Source of the DNA: Cryptomeria japonica
Lineage: Eukaryota > Streptophyta > Pinopsida > Cupressales > Cupressaceae
Assembly (NCBI RefSeq): GCF_030272615.1
Contig: NC_081406.1
Span: 118,455,847-118,519,846, forward strand
Reading direction: 5' to 3'
Length of the DNA stretch: 64,000 nt
The notes below the pieces were generated by a model that saw only the letters and a program-made list of their open reading frames with translations, was not told where the DNA came from and did not search any database. Each line of letters opens with the position of its first letter. Positions within the stretch are counted from its first letter, which is position 1. This document shows positions 9,955 to 21,732 of this stretch, one piece after another. A program made the position numbers and the translations under genes.

Positions 9955-11459
9955 ATACATTCAAGTACTCTACAATTTCTTCCTCTAAAGTTTGTTTACT
10001 ATTCTCATGAAAAATTTCATACCATTCTGATAATGGCTTCAAGTTACCATTCTTCACAACCTCGTTCACAATCTGATCTAATGTCATAGGAAGTTCAATA
10101 GTAAATTTATCTTGCTTAATGAAATCATCAATTTTGGATGATTTGGTTTTCTTACGAAATTTTGCTCCACCAGATGGTTTCTCCTTAGTGACCTTGGTGG
10201 CCTTAGCTTCTTTCACTTTAACCTCCTTGACTACTTCATCAGATTTAATTTCCTCATCATCTATAATCACAAATTTGTCTGGCTTCCTCTTCTTCTCATC
10301 ACCACTAGATGGCTTGACTAAAGATTTTGGTTTGCTTGTAGGTTTGCTTGAAGGCTTTTGTGAATGGGAGGAGGGAGAAACACTTCTTGATTGCCTTATT
10401 TTAGGTGTAGATGCTTCTGGTTTAGCCTTCTTCTCCACCTTAATAGTGTTCTCCTTAGAGAGAATATTCTTCTCTCTTTCTTTCTAGACTACTTCCTTAG
10501 ATATTCCCATGCTCTCTGCAAGAGCCTTAACTTATTTTCGGACTTTCTTCTATATCATTAGTTTCTTGAATTGTTGATGTAGCTTTAGGCTCTTTTCTGC
10601 ATAAGTCTCAAATCTTTCCTCCTTGGTATCGATTGGTTTTCTCAGCATACGTTGTCCATAAATATCCAATATTTGTTCTTCCACCTCATATCCCATAGGC
10701 ATAATCCATATCGTTTGGGGCTCCACAACTTCTTAAACATTGATCGATATCCACCATAAAACAAATTATGTCTTGATATTTTTCCACTATGGACTTAGGG
10801 ATTCTTTCCCTCTCATGCATTTCCTACTGGAAATTATTGAAGTAACCCCAGAGGTTTGCATTCTATACTTTGGAGTCATCGGAGTTGTATGAGTATTCCC
10901 AAATCTATACACCTACTGGTCTATCAAATTCCTACTGCACCTATCTAATATTCAAAATCTCATTCATAAAGTAGAAAAACAAACATAGAGGCAAAGTTCC
11001 ATACTTGAAAGGATGTTTCTTATTATCTTTTATCTTCTTCAATTTCTTCATAAGCTCACTCTGGAGCAGTTCATAAGGGTCATACTTTGTGTTTTCCCTC
11101 ACTATTTCATAAGTGACATATATTGCAGTACATGAAACCAAATTCTCCATGTTGGAGTAATAGATCTTATATCAAATTACCATAGAGGCAAATTTGATGT
11201 CATTCTCCAAGATGTCATTGATATTCATCCTTCGTTTGTCAAACTTTGATCCATTTGCATTTGTCACAATATCATTCTTTGTAGCCTTTAAAGATGGCAA
11301 CTCTCTAGATGCACAGACTTGTCACAACTTGAATAACAATCTTCATGATTTTATGGGGCTTGTTCAACCACATAAATTCACTATGCATTATGCTCATTAT
11401 GTACCGGATCCATTCGAGTTCATAAAAAATAAAAATCTAACAAACTATACGAAACCCTA
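9955..11459 (-). pseudogene. Element A ORF2, middle part (broken)
   Basis: Read leftwards between the DNA transposon and gypsy-2. The frame at 11150-10941 matches ORF2 of element C: both have a Leu/Lys helix followed by a phenylalanine-rich FFYF segment (A: CLFFYFMNEILN; C: GLFFYFQGYFLG). The stretch 10438-9955 is Lys/Ser/Pro-rich and then ends in a short helical region (EEIVEYLNVY), like the C segment EEIILYLCKN. Stops and frame changes lie between. The similarity to C over separate blocks shows this is one former protein-coding region. Function unknown. Confidence 0.65.
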
Positions 11460-11463
11460 ATCT

Positions 11464-11494
11464 GGGTAAGTGCACAAAGATGGTGGTCAAAAAG
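11464..11494 (+). repeat. Left terminal inverted repeat of the DNA transposon
   Basis: It starts GGGTAAGTGCACAAAGATGG and continues GTGGTCAAAAAG, and is inverted at 24686-24717. The contained TGCACAAAGATGGTGGTC is identical at both ends. Confidence 0.85.
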
Positions 11495-12324
11495 AGGGGT
11501 ATAAGTGGACATTTTTTTCTTCTGAAATCAGGTGAACTTGAACTTGGAGGCAAAATTTGAAAGTCATCCACTCAAGATATGAAGATAATCAAAGAACAAA
11601 TATTTTAGTACTCTAAATCTAGTTTCCAAACTACTAAACTTTTTCAAAATTGGATAAGACTAAGGGGGTCAAATCCTTCGCGCATGAAAAACTGACCCTG
11701 TTTTTTCTGAAGAACATAACATAGTGTCTGACGTGCGCATCAAAAAAGTCATAGTTAGATTTAGTATTTTTACAAATCCTTTGGCAAAAAGATAGTTAAG
11801 AGTGGGCACTAGAAGATGTGTATTTGTTTGTAATTTTTTGTTGAGTATTTTTATGATTTTTCCAATTGAGCACATCCTGAAAATTCGGTACCCGTTCGTG
11901 CGTGAAGCATAAGTTGCACTAAACAAATCAAAAATACAAATTTTTTTTTTTAAATTTGTAAATAATCAAGTGCACTACAATAATATATAATTTTTTTAAA
12001 ATTTGGATAAGTATATCAAAAACTATTCAAAAAATGGGGCACCTATGTCTGTGAGAACTATGGAGACACTAGTAAAAGAAATTCAATAATAATATGTTAT
12101 TGTTGTTCAAATTGAAAACAAATTATATGGTTAGAAAGCTCAAAAGATGGGTGAAAATATGGTGGCAATTTTAGAAATACCCACTTTATGAAGTGTAAAA
12201 CTGATGATGACAAAGTCGATAAACCAAGTTGATAAAATAAAACATGTCAAAAACGTGAGAAATGGAGGGAAATCAAACTTCCAATCCGTAGCTTTGTCAT
12301 CCAGGCCTATTTCCAAGCCTAAAT
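11495..12324. other. Left arm of the DNA transposon, no gene seen
   Basis: AT-rich DNA with only short chance ORFs. I see no motif apart from A/T runs near 11940-12000. It separates the terminal repeat from the box array. Confidence 0.5.
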
Positions 12325-12331
12325 AGTCAAA

Positions 12332-12460
12332 AGCACGTACGGGGTACTTATGGTTTAGAAAGTGCGTATGGGGTACTTATAGTGTAAGAAGCGCGTACAC
12401 GCTTGTTTCCCTATAAACAGCGCATACGTGCTACCTTTACTATAAACAATGCATACATGC
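12332..12460. promoter_or_regulatory. Left array of GCGTACGC-type boxes, about 29-30 bp spacing
   Basis: Box starts near 12332, 12361, 12391, 12420 and 12450: GCACGTACGGGG, GTGCGTATGGGG, GCGCGTACACGC, GCGCATACGTGC and TGCATACATGC. Each is a decayed form of a GCGCGTACGC palindrome. They match boxes at the right end and in the interior. These are likely transposase-binding sites. Confidence 0.65.
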
Positions 12461-12469
12461 TATTGTATA

Positions 12470-12628
12470 ATATGATATTCTATGTATAATATGTGTATAT
12501 ACATATAATATATGTAATATATAATATGTGTATAATATGTTTATATATATATAAAATATATTAAACATATATATACACATGTAAGTGTATCGTCTCTCCC
12601 TCTCAAATGCATACAAGGTCTCTCTCTT

Positions 12629-12663
<35 letters not shown>

Positions 12664-12665
12664 TC
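12470..12665. repeat. AT-rich and CT-dinucleotide low-complexity DNA
   Basis: 12470-12580 is TATA/TATG-rich; 12614-12662 is a (CT)n microsatellite. No coding potential beyond low-complexity frames. Confidence 0.7.
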
Positions 12666-12986
12666 CTCCATACCCCATCCCTCTTTCTCTTCTTCTCTCC
12701 CTCCATACCCCACTGCAACCGTGTCTGCACTTCTATAGAAGTAAGTGAATTTATTTCTTGTCTGCAACTTCCTCTTTTATTTTTATCATGTATCCTCTCC
12801 TTAAAAAATTGACTGATGGATTTTTGTGTGTATATTGAATAGGAGGGATAGGGTTTGAAATTGAACCATGGGTGTATTACCATGACAAATAAGGAAACCT
12901 ATAGCAATATTCTTCTCGAATGTTTTTTTAATGAGCAAAGCAGATGTGGAAAATAGTGTCAACAAAGCAACATGATGAGTCAGAGT

Positions 12987-13586
12987 ACCTGCAATATGTT
13001 TTTCAGAAGAAAAAAATAGGTAGGAAGAGAAAGAGAGAGAGTAACACAGATGATGTCCTATAGAATGATAGTGGTGAGTATGCAAGAGTTCCCATGTTGT
13101 TACACAATGCCTGTCACCTAAAGAAATTAAAGTTTGTTTTATGCATGGGAGTGATAGTATATGATGATCATCACTTGTCAAACAACTTGGAATGGTACAT
13201 ACCCATGAAAGAAATCAAGTGTGTAATTCCTATAGTCACAATCAAGATCAGTCTTATAACCTTGCAAATTTAATAGCATCATATGTTTTAGAACTTAGGA
13301 AGTACTCTTAGGGCTATGTCAAGCTCTTACACTTGCTTTTTAGTGAAGCCTCATTGTTTGTTCACTTGGAGTCTTGTTGTATGATGTTCTATTCATAACT
13401 TTAAATTTAATATATCATTTTATTAGCCCACCATATGACCCCTTAGGTGTCATTAGAGGTCTTATTGTTTCCTAAAAGGTCATATGGTATCCTGTGACCC
13501 CTTAAGACCCCTCCTCTTTCCCTCCCCCCCACTCTCCCCCTCTCCCTCTCTCTCCCTCTCCCTCTCCCTCCCTCTACCTCTCTCCC

Positions 13587-13618
<32 letters not shown>

Positions 13619-15107
13619 CATACCCCTTCTTCTCTTCCCCCCCCCTCAACTCTCTCCCTCTCCCTCCCTCTACCTCTCTCCCTCTCTCTACCTTCCCTCC
13701 CTCGTCTCTCTCTCCCATTCTCTCTACCTGCAATATGTTTTTGAGAAGAAAACAATAGGTAGGAAGAGAAAGAGGGAGAGTAACATAGATGATGTCTTGT
13801 AAAATGATAGTGGTGGGTATAAAAGAGTTCCCATGTTGTTACACAATGCCTATCACCTAAAGAAATTAAAGTTTGTTTTATGCATGGCAGTGGTAGTATA
13901 TGATGATCATCACTTGTCAAATAACTTGGAACGGTACATACCCATGAAAGAAATCAAGTGTGTAATTCCTATAGTCACAATCGAGATTAGTCTTATAACC
14001 TTGCAAATTTAATAGCATCGTATGTTTTAGAACTTAGGCAGTACTCTTAGGGTTAGGTCAAGCTCTTATGCTTGCTTTTTAGTGAAGCCTCATTTTTTGT
14101 TCGCTTGGAGTCTCATTGTATAATGTTCTATTCATAACATTAAATTTAATATGTCATTTTATTAGCCCACCATATGACCCCTTAGGTGTCATTAGAGGTC
14201 ATATTGTTTCCTAAGAGGTCATATGGTATACTATGACCCCTTAAGACCCCTCCTCTTTCCCTCCCCCCTACTCTCCCCCTCTCCCTCTCTCTCTCTCCCT
14301 CTCCCCTCCCTCTGCCTCTCTCCCTCTCTCTCTCTCTCTCTCTCCCTCTCTCCCTCTCTCCCTCTCCCTTCCTCCATACCCCTTATTCTCTCCCAGCCCC
14401 CCTCTTCTCTCTCCCTCTCCCTCCCTCTACCTCTCTCCCTCTCTCTACCTTCCCTCCCCTGTCTCTCTCTCTCCCTCTCTCTCCCTCTCTCTCTACCTGC
14501 AATATGTTTTTCAGAAGAAAACAATAGGTAGGAAGAGAAAGAGACAGAGTAACACAGATGATCTCCTGTAGAATGATAGTGGTCGGTATACAAGAGTTCC
14601 CATGTTGTTACACAATGCCTATCACCTAAAGAAATTAAAGTTTGTTTTATGCATGGCAGTGGTAGTATATGATGATCATCACTTGTCAAATAGCTTGGAA
14701 CGGTACATACCCATGAAAGAAATCAAGTGTGTAATTCCTATAGTCACAATCAAGATGAGTCTTATAACCTTGCAAATTTAATAGCATCATATGTTTTAGA
14801 ACTTAGGCAATACTCTTAGGGTTAGGTCAAGCTCTTACACTTGCTTTTTAGTGAAACCTCATTGTTTGTTTGCTTAGAGTCTCGATGTATGATGTTCTAT
14901 TCATAACTTTCAATTTAATATATCATTTTATTAGCCCACCATATGACCCCTTAGGTGTCATTAGAGGTCGTATTGTTTCCTAAGAGGTCATATGGTATCC
15001 TGTGACCCGTTAAGACCCCTCCTCTTTCCCTCCCCCTACTCTCCCCCCTCTCCCTCTCTCTCTCTCCCTCTCCCTCCCTCTACCTCTCCTCCCTCTCTCT
15101 ACATTCC

Positions 15108-15188
<81 letters not shown>

Positions 15189-15407
15189 CTTCCCTCCCCC
15201 CTCTTCTCTCCCTCTCTCCCTACCTCTACCTCTCCCTTCCCCCCATCTTCTCTCCCACTCTCTATCTCTCTCCCTCTCCCCTCTCCTATCCCTCTCTCTC
15301 CCTCTCCCCTCTCCCTTCCTCTCCCCTCTCTCTCCCTTCCCCCCTCTTTGCTCCCTCTCTTCCACTCTCTCCCCCTCTCCCTCTCTCCCTCTCCCACTCC
15401 CCCTCTT

Positions 15408-15476
<69 letters not shown>

Positions 15477-15718
15477 CTTCCCTCCCCCCTCTTCTCTCCC
15501 CTCTCTCTCCCTCCCCTCTACCTTCTCTTCCCCCCATCTTCTCTCCCTCTCTCCCTCTCTCTCCCTCTCTCCCTCTCTCTCCATCTCCCCCTCTCCTCTC
15601 CCTCTCTCTCCCTCTCCCCTCTCCTCTCCCTCTCCCCTCCCTTCCCCCCCTCTTCTCTCCCTCTCTCCCTCTCTCTCCATCTCCCTCCTTCCCTCTCTCC
15701 CTCTCCCACCCCCCTCTT

Positions 15719-15790
<72 letters not shown>

Positions 15791-16025
15791 TCCCTCCTTC
15801 CCTCTCTCCCTCTCTCTCCCTTTCCCCCCTCTTCTCTCCCTCTCCCTTCCTCTCTCTACCTTCCCTCCCCCCTCTTCTCTCCCTCTCCCTTCCCCCCATC
15901 TTCTCTCCCTCTCTTTCCCTCTCTCCTCTCCCTCTCTCTCCCTCCCCTCTCCCCTCTCCCTCCCTCTCCCTCCCTTCCCCCCTCTTCTCTCCCTCTCTCC
16001 CTCTCTCTCCCTCTCCCTCCTTCCC

Positions 16026-16104
<79 letters not shown>

Positions 16105-16117
16105 CCTCTACCTCTCT
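12987..16117. repeat. Three tandem copies of a 740-770-bp satellite with CT-rich tails
   Basis: Units start with ACCTGCAATATGTTTTT at 12987, 13726 and 14495. Each has about 500 bp of complex sequence, for example CCCATGTTGTTACACAATGC and a TTAGCCCACCATATGACCCC block, and then a polypyrimidine tail. Tails are about 240 bp in units 1 and 2 and about 1.1 kb in unit 3. The unit starts at the end of a CT tract each time. Long Ser/Pro/Leu or Arg/Glu/Gly frames here are translation of CT repeats and not genes. Confidence 0.85.
15018..16117. repeat. 1.1-kb polypyrimidine (CT/CCT) tract
   Basis: It is almost entirely C and T on the plus strand, with (CT)n runs at about 15113-15187, 15418-15472 and 15719-15786. 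It is the expanded tail of the third satellite unit. Such mirror-rich tracts can form triplex DNA, but that is inference. Assembly collapse or expansion is possible. Confidence 0.85.
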
Positions 16118-16185
16118 GAAGAGCATGCAAGAGGTATTGAAACTATTAGTGCCCTGCCCTGCCATAACTTTTTAAAGGCTTAGTA

Positions 16186-16366
16186 GTGCATACACGGTAC
16201 TTATTACTCATAAGCACGTATGGGGTACTATTCCCATTATTCGTTACCCTGCAATAACATTTTTTAGGATTAGTAGCACGTACATGCTACTTATTAGCCC
16301 AGAATGCATAAAAAGAATACCGTTGGGCTTGTCAACATTTTATGGTCTAAAAATGCATACGCGGTT
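16186..16366. promoter_or_regulatory. Interior array of GCGTACGC-type boxes upstream of the transposase
   Basis: Boxes near 16186 (GTGCATACACGG), 16214 (GCACGTATGGGG), 16276 (GCACGTACATGC), 16304 (degenerate) and 16354 (ATGCATACGCGG). They resemble the arrays at 12.33-12.46 kb and 24.48-24.65 kb. The left array was probably continuous with this one before the satellite expanded between them. Confidence 0.6.
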
Positions 16367-16482
16367 TATAGACATAGTTTTAGTTTCCCAAGAGCCTCAA
16401 TGGCCTCAAAAGAAGTTTTTGAGGTCATTGAAGGCCCCACTGGAACCATGTATGCACTTCTATCACTGTTGTATACATAAAA

Positions 16483-16686
16483 GTAAGTGAATTTTTTGTT
16501 TTTGCATGATTTTGAATGATTGAATTGTTGTTTTTATTAGTTTTTTGTTTTTGCATAGTTTCAAATGATTGAATTGTGATTGTTTAATAGTTTGATTCCA
16601 AAAAATAGTGATAAGATGCATATTTATGGTTATTTATTTATTTTTGAACTTTTCTTTACATATATATGTAATATGATTCTATTTAG
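16483..16686 (+). other. Probable 5' UTR intron of the transposase gene
   Basis: A consensus donor GTAAGT at 16483 and an acceptor TCTATTTAG at 16686 lie 18 bases before the ATG at 16704. The interior is T-rich, as in plant introns. The exon before the donor (16430-16482) is also partly duplicated near 12700-12735, again followed by GTAAGTGAATTT, so satellite expansion may have copied it. Confidence 0.5.
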
Positions 16687-16703
16687 GTCAACCGATATCA
16701 ACC

Positions 16704-19675
16704 ATGGGAAAGAACAAGCAAGGAATGATGGAACAATGAGAGGCTCAAAAGGAAAGACAAAGGAAATGTATGAAGAAATTGCATGACATAAGAAAAATGG
16801 GAGAAGAAGGTATGTCAACCTCAACATCTCAATTCGATTTACCAAATGAATATAATGCACCTAATGTAATTGAAGAAGAAACATTTGATAATTTACCATT
16901 TGAACCTAAGGCAATTGAAGAAGAAACATTTGATAATTTATTGTTTGAACCTAATGCAATTGAAGAAGATACCACATTGAATAATCAATTAAATGATGAA
17001 CATATTACACCTTCTCTACTTGATGAATTGAATATACATAATGCACCGATGTTAACACCTCCTAGAATCATTCGTAGGAAACCAAAGTATCTAATTGATA
17101 TTGATGAGAATATATTGAAGTCAATGCCCAATAAAATGAATGAACAAACTTGTAGGAGAATGGTTAAAAGAATATGGCAAAACTATTTTAAAAATTTAAA
17201 TCAAACTGCAAGATGTCAATTAATTGTTCAAATGATTAAAAATTTGAATTTTAGAGAGACAATGAAAATTCTAGGCCTAAGATCATCTGAAAGTAACAGT
17301 GAAAGAACTATTGTCAGAAATCTATTTGATGCATATCAATCTATTGGTTCAAAATCATGTAGTAAAGATTCTAATGCTACTCGACCTGTCATTACATCAA
17401 CCATAATGAGAAAGAAAATAAAAAAAGATCATTTGATAAGAAAAATAAGTAAGTCATTAAACATTAGTAGAACAACATTAAGTAAAGAATTAAAGAGATG
17501 AGAACAAATAGAGGAACCTAACAATAATTCTCTTTGGGCATTCTCAGGTAGACTACCATGCAAAGACAAGGTTGTTGTAGATGCACTAAAAACATTAATT
17601 GAAAATTTTTGGCATGACAACACAAGAGTATCGCCCAACCAAAGAGATGTTGTTAGAAAATGAATTGGGTCTAAAAATCATGAGCGACATGTGAAACACT
17701 ATTTGGATATGACTCAAACTAAATTTTATGAGAAATTCCTTCAAAAGTTTCCTCAAATAAAAATTTCTCAAAGATTTTTTGAAATGACAAAACCTTTTTA
17801 TATTAAGATTAATCATGTATGCACCATGTGTTATTGTAGGATGCATATTGAATTTTCCATGCATTATGATATTTTTTGTCATATTTGTTCTACTTTGTAC
17901 TCTAATGATGTTTTGCAGGAATGTAATATACAAGCACCTCCTAAGTCGGCAAGAGAATTTATTTCAAGTGTGCTATGTAATAGACATGATGGTTGCATTT
18001 ATTATAAGATGCCTTGTTTGGAAGGTTCTTGTGCTATATGTGGTGGTTTGCAACATTTACCAAGATGCATACATTTGTAGAGCACACATGAAATTGGTAT
18101 GAAACTAGTTTCTTTCAGAAAATACAAAACAGTCACATATGGAGTTAAAGATGGAAAAGATTTGAAGAGATGTGAGCTAATGAAAAATGATATATGTGTA
18201 GCTCAATTTATGAAAATGTTTCAAGAGAAACTAGTTTATGAGTACATAATGCATACACATAGAGCTTGATGGTTAGATGAGAAATTCAAGTTATGTAAGG
18301 ACACATTTCCTTTTGGCACCATTGTCTCTTTCGTTCATTTCGCTGAATATTATACACTACAACCTCAAAATGAAGTGCAATCCATGTATTATCACTCTAC
18401 ACAAGTTTCTATTTTTGTACACGTAGCATTCATGCATGCAGATGATAGCACAAAGGAGGATAGAAAGGTTGTAAGAGAGTATCACTTCTACATAAGTGAT
18501 GATTGTACTCATTCATCAGAGCTTGTACAAGGATGCTTTAAAGTTTTCTATGATAGTTTAAGGGAAAGGAACATATGATACAACCAACACTTAATATGGT
18601 CAGATAATTGTACCGCACAATTCAAGAATGCAAGGATGTTTTATTGGTTGACAAGGATGCATGTGACAAGCAGTGTACAACATTTTTGGAATTTCACTGA
18701 GGCTTGACATGGTAAGGGAGAGCATGATGGTGCACGAGCATGTGTGAAAAGAGCCCTAGCTAGGGAAGAATTGAAGTACGAAGGTGGTGCTGAGTTGGTA
18801 GATGCAGAAACAATTATGCGATAGTGTAAGTCTACGATGGGTCCAGGTAATCCAGGTACGTCATTGGTTCGTAGATATTTTTGGTTGATCACTGAATCTA
18901 ACATTGAAAACTATCTAGATTGTTGTACAGTTGCAGGATCAAGTGACATGCACTCATTTATGAGTTCAAATTCAAGTTCACTGGTAATTTATACGAGACA
19001 TATGATATGTTTTTTCTCTTCATGCATGTATTGTTTGTGGGAAGAATGTGAATCATAAGAGTGGGTTGACAAATGGTCTTGTAGACTATTGGTTCCCATT
19101 GATTCATATCAAATTTCCAAAGCACTACAATTGAGCCAGATGGAGACATCAGTAGATTTTGACCATATATCCGACCTAGTGGATTCAAGTGATTTTTTGA
19201 GTTAATTTTTTTGCAAGTATTCTTTTTGGTTCATTTTGTTGTACATCATACTTTATTTTTGGTATTAATTAACACGTTATAAAATGTAGGTCATGTGTAT
19301 GCAGTTGTTGCATAAGAGAACAATGAAGAAGGAACAAATTACTATTTGTGTCATTATCTTGAGCCTAAAAGAAAATTGACAACCACAATCATTGACAGAG
19401 AGGGTATTAAGTACCCAATAGGGTCTGTTGTTGTGACAGGAACATGGCCTCGGAGATACCCTATCAAGAATTATGATATTTGGTTGTTCAAGGAATTTGA
19501 AACACACAGACATATTCTTCATTTCTCTAACCTTGTTGTTGCAAAAGATATAAATTTGATGAAGTATCGTGGTAGACCTCATAACAAGATTTTATGGAAA
19601 GTTCATGAATCTGACCACAAGGCAATACTTGACACAATAAGGGTTAGAGTTGATCCTGAAGGCTCACTTGATTGA
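16704..19675 (+). pseudogene. DDE-like transposase gene, two coding exons, stop-riddled
   Basis: Exons 16704-19188 and 19290-19675 (intron GT...AG 19189-19289, phase 1) give 957 codons with no frameshift. There are ten in-frame stops: 16737, 17499, 17661, 18078, 18267, 18576, 18705, 18822, 19056 and 19313. Order: basic N-terminus; a tandem IEEETFDNLPFEP-type repeat (16870-16970); a helix-turn-helix-like region (17100-17500); a Cys/His cluster near 17819 (CTMCYCRMH); a catalytic-like core with SDDCTHSSELVQ (18500), WSDNCTAQFKN (18600) and HGKGEHDGARACVKRA (18710); a Cys-rich WEEC region (19040); and a C-terminal domain with GSVVVTGTWPRRYP. The D-N-C..QFK and HGKG..DG motifs look like a DDE-type nuclease of a widespread but, to me, unnamed transposase family. 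Every stop is explicable as CGA, CAG or CAA changed to T. Confidence 0.7.
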
Positions 19676-19860
19676 TTCTATGGTTTAGAGTAGAACGATT
19701 TTGAGAATTTTGTATAAATCATTGACGAATTGTTCTATATTCATTTTTTGTATATATAAATTCCCATGAGCTGATTTTTACATGTTTAGGGGCATAATTT
19801 TGTATATTTAAGTGGCAATGAGCTGATTTGTACATATGTATATGCCAAATTTTGTATATT

Positions 19861-20088
19861 AAAATGGCGATGAGCTAAATTGCACATATTGTAATGTCAA
19901 ATTTTGTATAAAAGTCCATGAGATGATTTATATATTAAAATGGTGATGAGCTGAATCACACATATTGTAATGCCAAATTTTGTATAAAAGCCCATGATAT
20001 GATTTGTATATTAAAATGGCGATGAGCTAAATCACACATATTGTAATGCCAAATTTTGTATAAAAGCCCATGAGATGATTTGTAAGAC
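19861..20088. repeat. Tandem repeat, 76-bp period, three clear copies
   Basis: Copies begin AAAATGGCGATGAGCTAAA at 19861, 19937 and 20013. More degenerate units lie upstream from about 19740. It lies directly after the transposase stop. No ORF of note. Confidence 0.8.
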
Positions 20089-20366
20089 AATTTTTTGTAT
20101 AATCAAATAGCCAAGAGCTAATTTGACCATATTTAGAAGCAAATTTTTGAATAATATGTGACAATGTTTTGTGACTATTTTGTGTGTCAATGTTTTGTGA
20201 CTATGTTTTGAGTATATGTGATGTGTCCCTAGTCGATCATGAGAATTCTTGATTCTTGTATAATCATGGATAATTATTTGAGTCATTATCAGTTCATAGA
20301 TTGAGACTAGATACAATTTGAGCAAAAAATGTCAAAAAAGTTGTCAAGCAACTTCTACATTGCATT

Positions 20367-21193
20367 GGTAGGGTATGACTCTCAATGTTTTGGTGCTTTG
20401 GGATGCACGACAGGGGAATGCACAGTGTAAACCTGCCCACCAAACGTGCTCACGATGTTGGTTTGTGCATAAGATGAACCGAATCAATTCTAGCCAATCT
20501 TGCAACTTTTCCTTGCAAGCAACTGACAGTTTTTGGAGCAGGCGAAAAAATGCTACTAATTGAAAATGGCTCTGAGTCATCAAAAACCGAGATAGGACAT
20601 TGTAGAGGAGCCTCACATGACCCCATGGGATCAAATAGATCGACTATATGTGTCATGGATTGGAAGAAACAGTCCCTCAAAGTTTGACAATTTTTTGGAC
20701 TTAGGGGACTTGAGAGATCGCACCGGTAGGGCATGACTCTCGATGTTTTTGTGCTTTGGGATGCATGAAAGGGCCATGCCTAGCGTAAACCTACCCACCT
20801 AGACATGCTCATGACATTGGTTTGTGCACATGACAAACATAATCAATTCTAGTCAATCTTGCAACTTTTCCTTGCAAGCAACTAATAGTTTTTGGAGCAG
20901 GCGAAAAAATGCAACTAATTGAAAATGGCTCCAAGTCATCGAAAACCAAGATAGGCCATTTTAGACGAGCCTCACGCAACCCCATAGGATAAAACAGATC
21001 AATAGTATGTGTCACGGATTGGAAAAAATAGTCTGTCAAATTTTGACAATTTTTTGGACTCAGGGCACTTAAGAGATCGCACCAGTAGGGTATGACTCTC
21101 AACGTTCTAGTGCTTTGGGATGCATGATAGGGCCATGCCTAGCATAAACCTACCCACCCGGACATGCTCGCAATGTTGGTTTGTGCACACGAT
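20367..21193. repeat. Tandem repeat, about 359-bp period, 2.3 copies
   Basis: Copies start at GGTAGGGTATGACTCTC (20367), GGTAGGGCATGACTCTC (20725) and AGTAGGGTATGACTCTC (21084, partial). Minus-strand ORFs of about 95 codons in each copy are similar because the DNA is duplicated. I see no protein motif and do not call genes. Confidence 0.8.
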
Positions 21194-21263
21194 AATTTGA
21201 CCATTGCGAGCGTGAGGGTGCTCTCACACCAAACACATTGTTGTTTATATTCATATTGTCAAT

Positions 21264-21545
21264 TTTTGTTGTTTATATTCATATTGTTAATTACATATGC
21301 AAATATTCATTTAAATTTATAAAAGGGAAGCCACCAAATATAGCAAATACACACTAATGAACTGAATACAAGGAGCTTTGTAGGGTTAATTCAACATTTT
21401 AGAAATTTTATCAAATCATATTCCATGATTGCAATGCTTTATATCATATATTTTTGTTGTTTATATTCATATTGTTGATTACATATGCAAATATTCATTT
21501 AAATTTATAAAAGGACAACCACAAAATACAATGAATGCAAAATAA
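21264..21545. repeat. Direct repeat of about 95 bp, 188 bp apart
   Basis: A block from TTTTTGTTGTTTATATTCAT through TTTATAAAAGG occurs at about 21264-21350 and 21452-21540. It is AT-rich and lies between the two convergent genes of the transposon. No gene is seen between 21193 and 21733. Confidence 0.7.
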
Positions 21546-21732
21546 TGAACTCATTACACATTTATTGGATTGAATATCGATATTTATATATATAAAAAAG
21601 GCATGTCTACCAAGTCAATACAAGTATTACAAAAATGTGGCATATGCCATGTCCAAATTGATATACAATAAAAATGTAGAATATATCTACATGTATTGGT
21701 CATTCTATGACCAAAAATAACACTATATGATC

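Noticed and set aside
13443-14689. Minus-strand ORFs of 96-152 codons in the satellite units, similar to each other
   Set aside because: The similarity is due to tandem DNA duplication, and the bodies are CT-tract translation; no motif.
14992-16175. Long Ser/Pro/Leu frames (up to 375 codons) and matching Arg/Glu/Gly frames on the other strand
   Set aside because: They are translations of CT-repeat DNA, open because such repeats contain no stops. There is no start context or domain.
20375-21102. Repeated ORFs of 60-97 codons in the 359-bp array
   Set aside because: They exist because the array is tandemly duplicated; stops and frame differ between copies.
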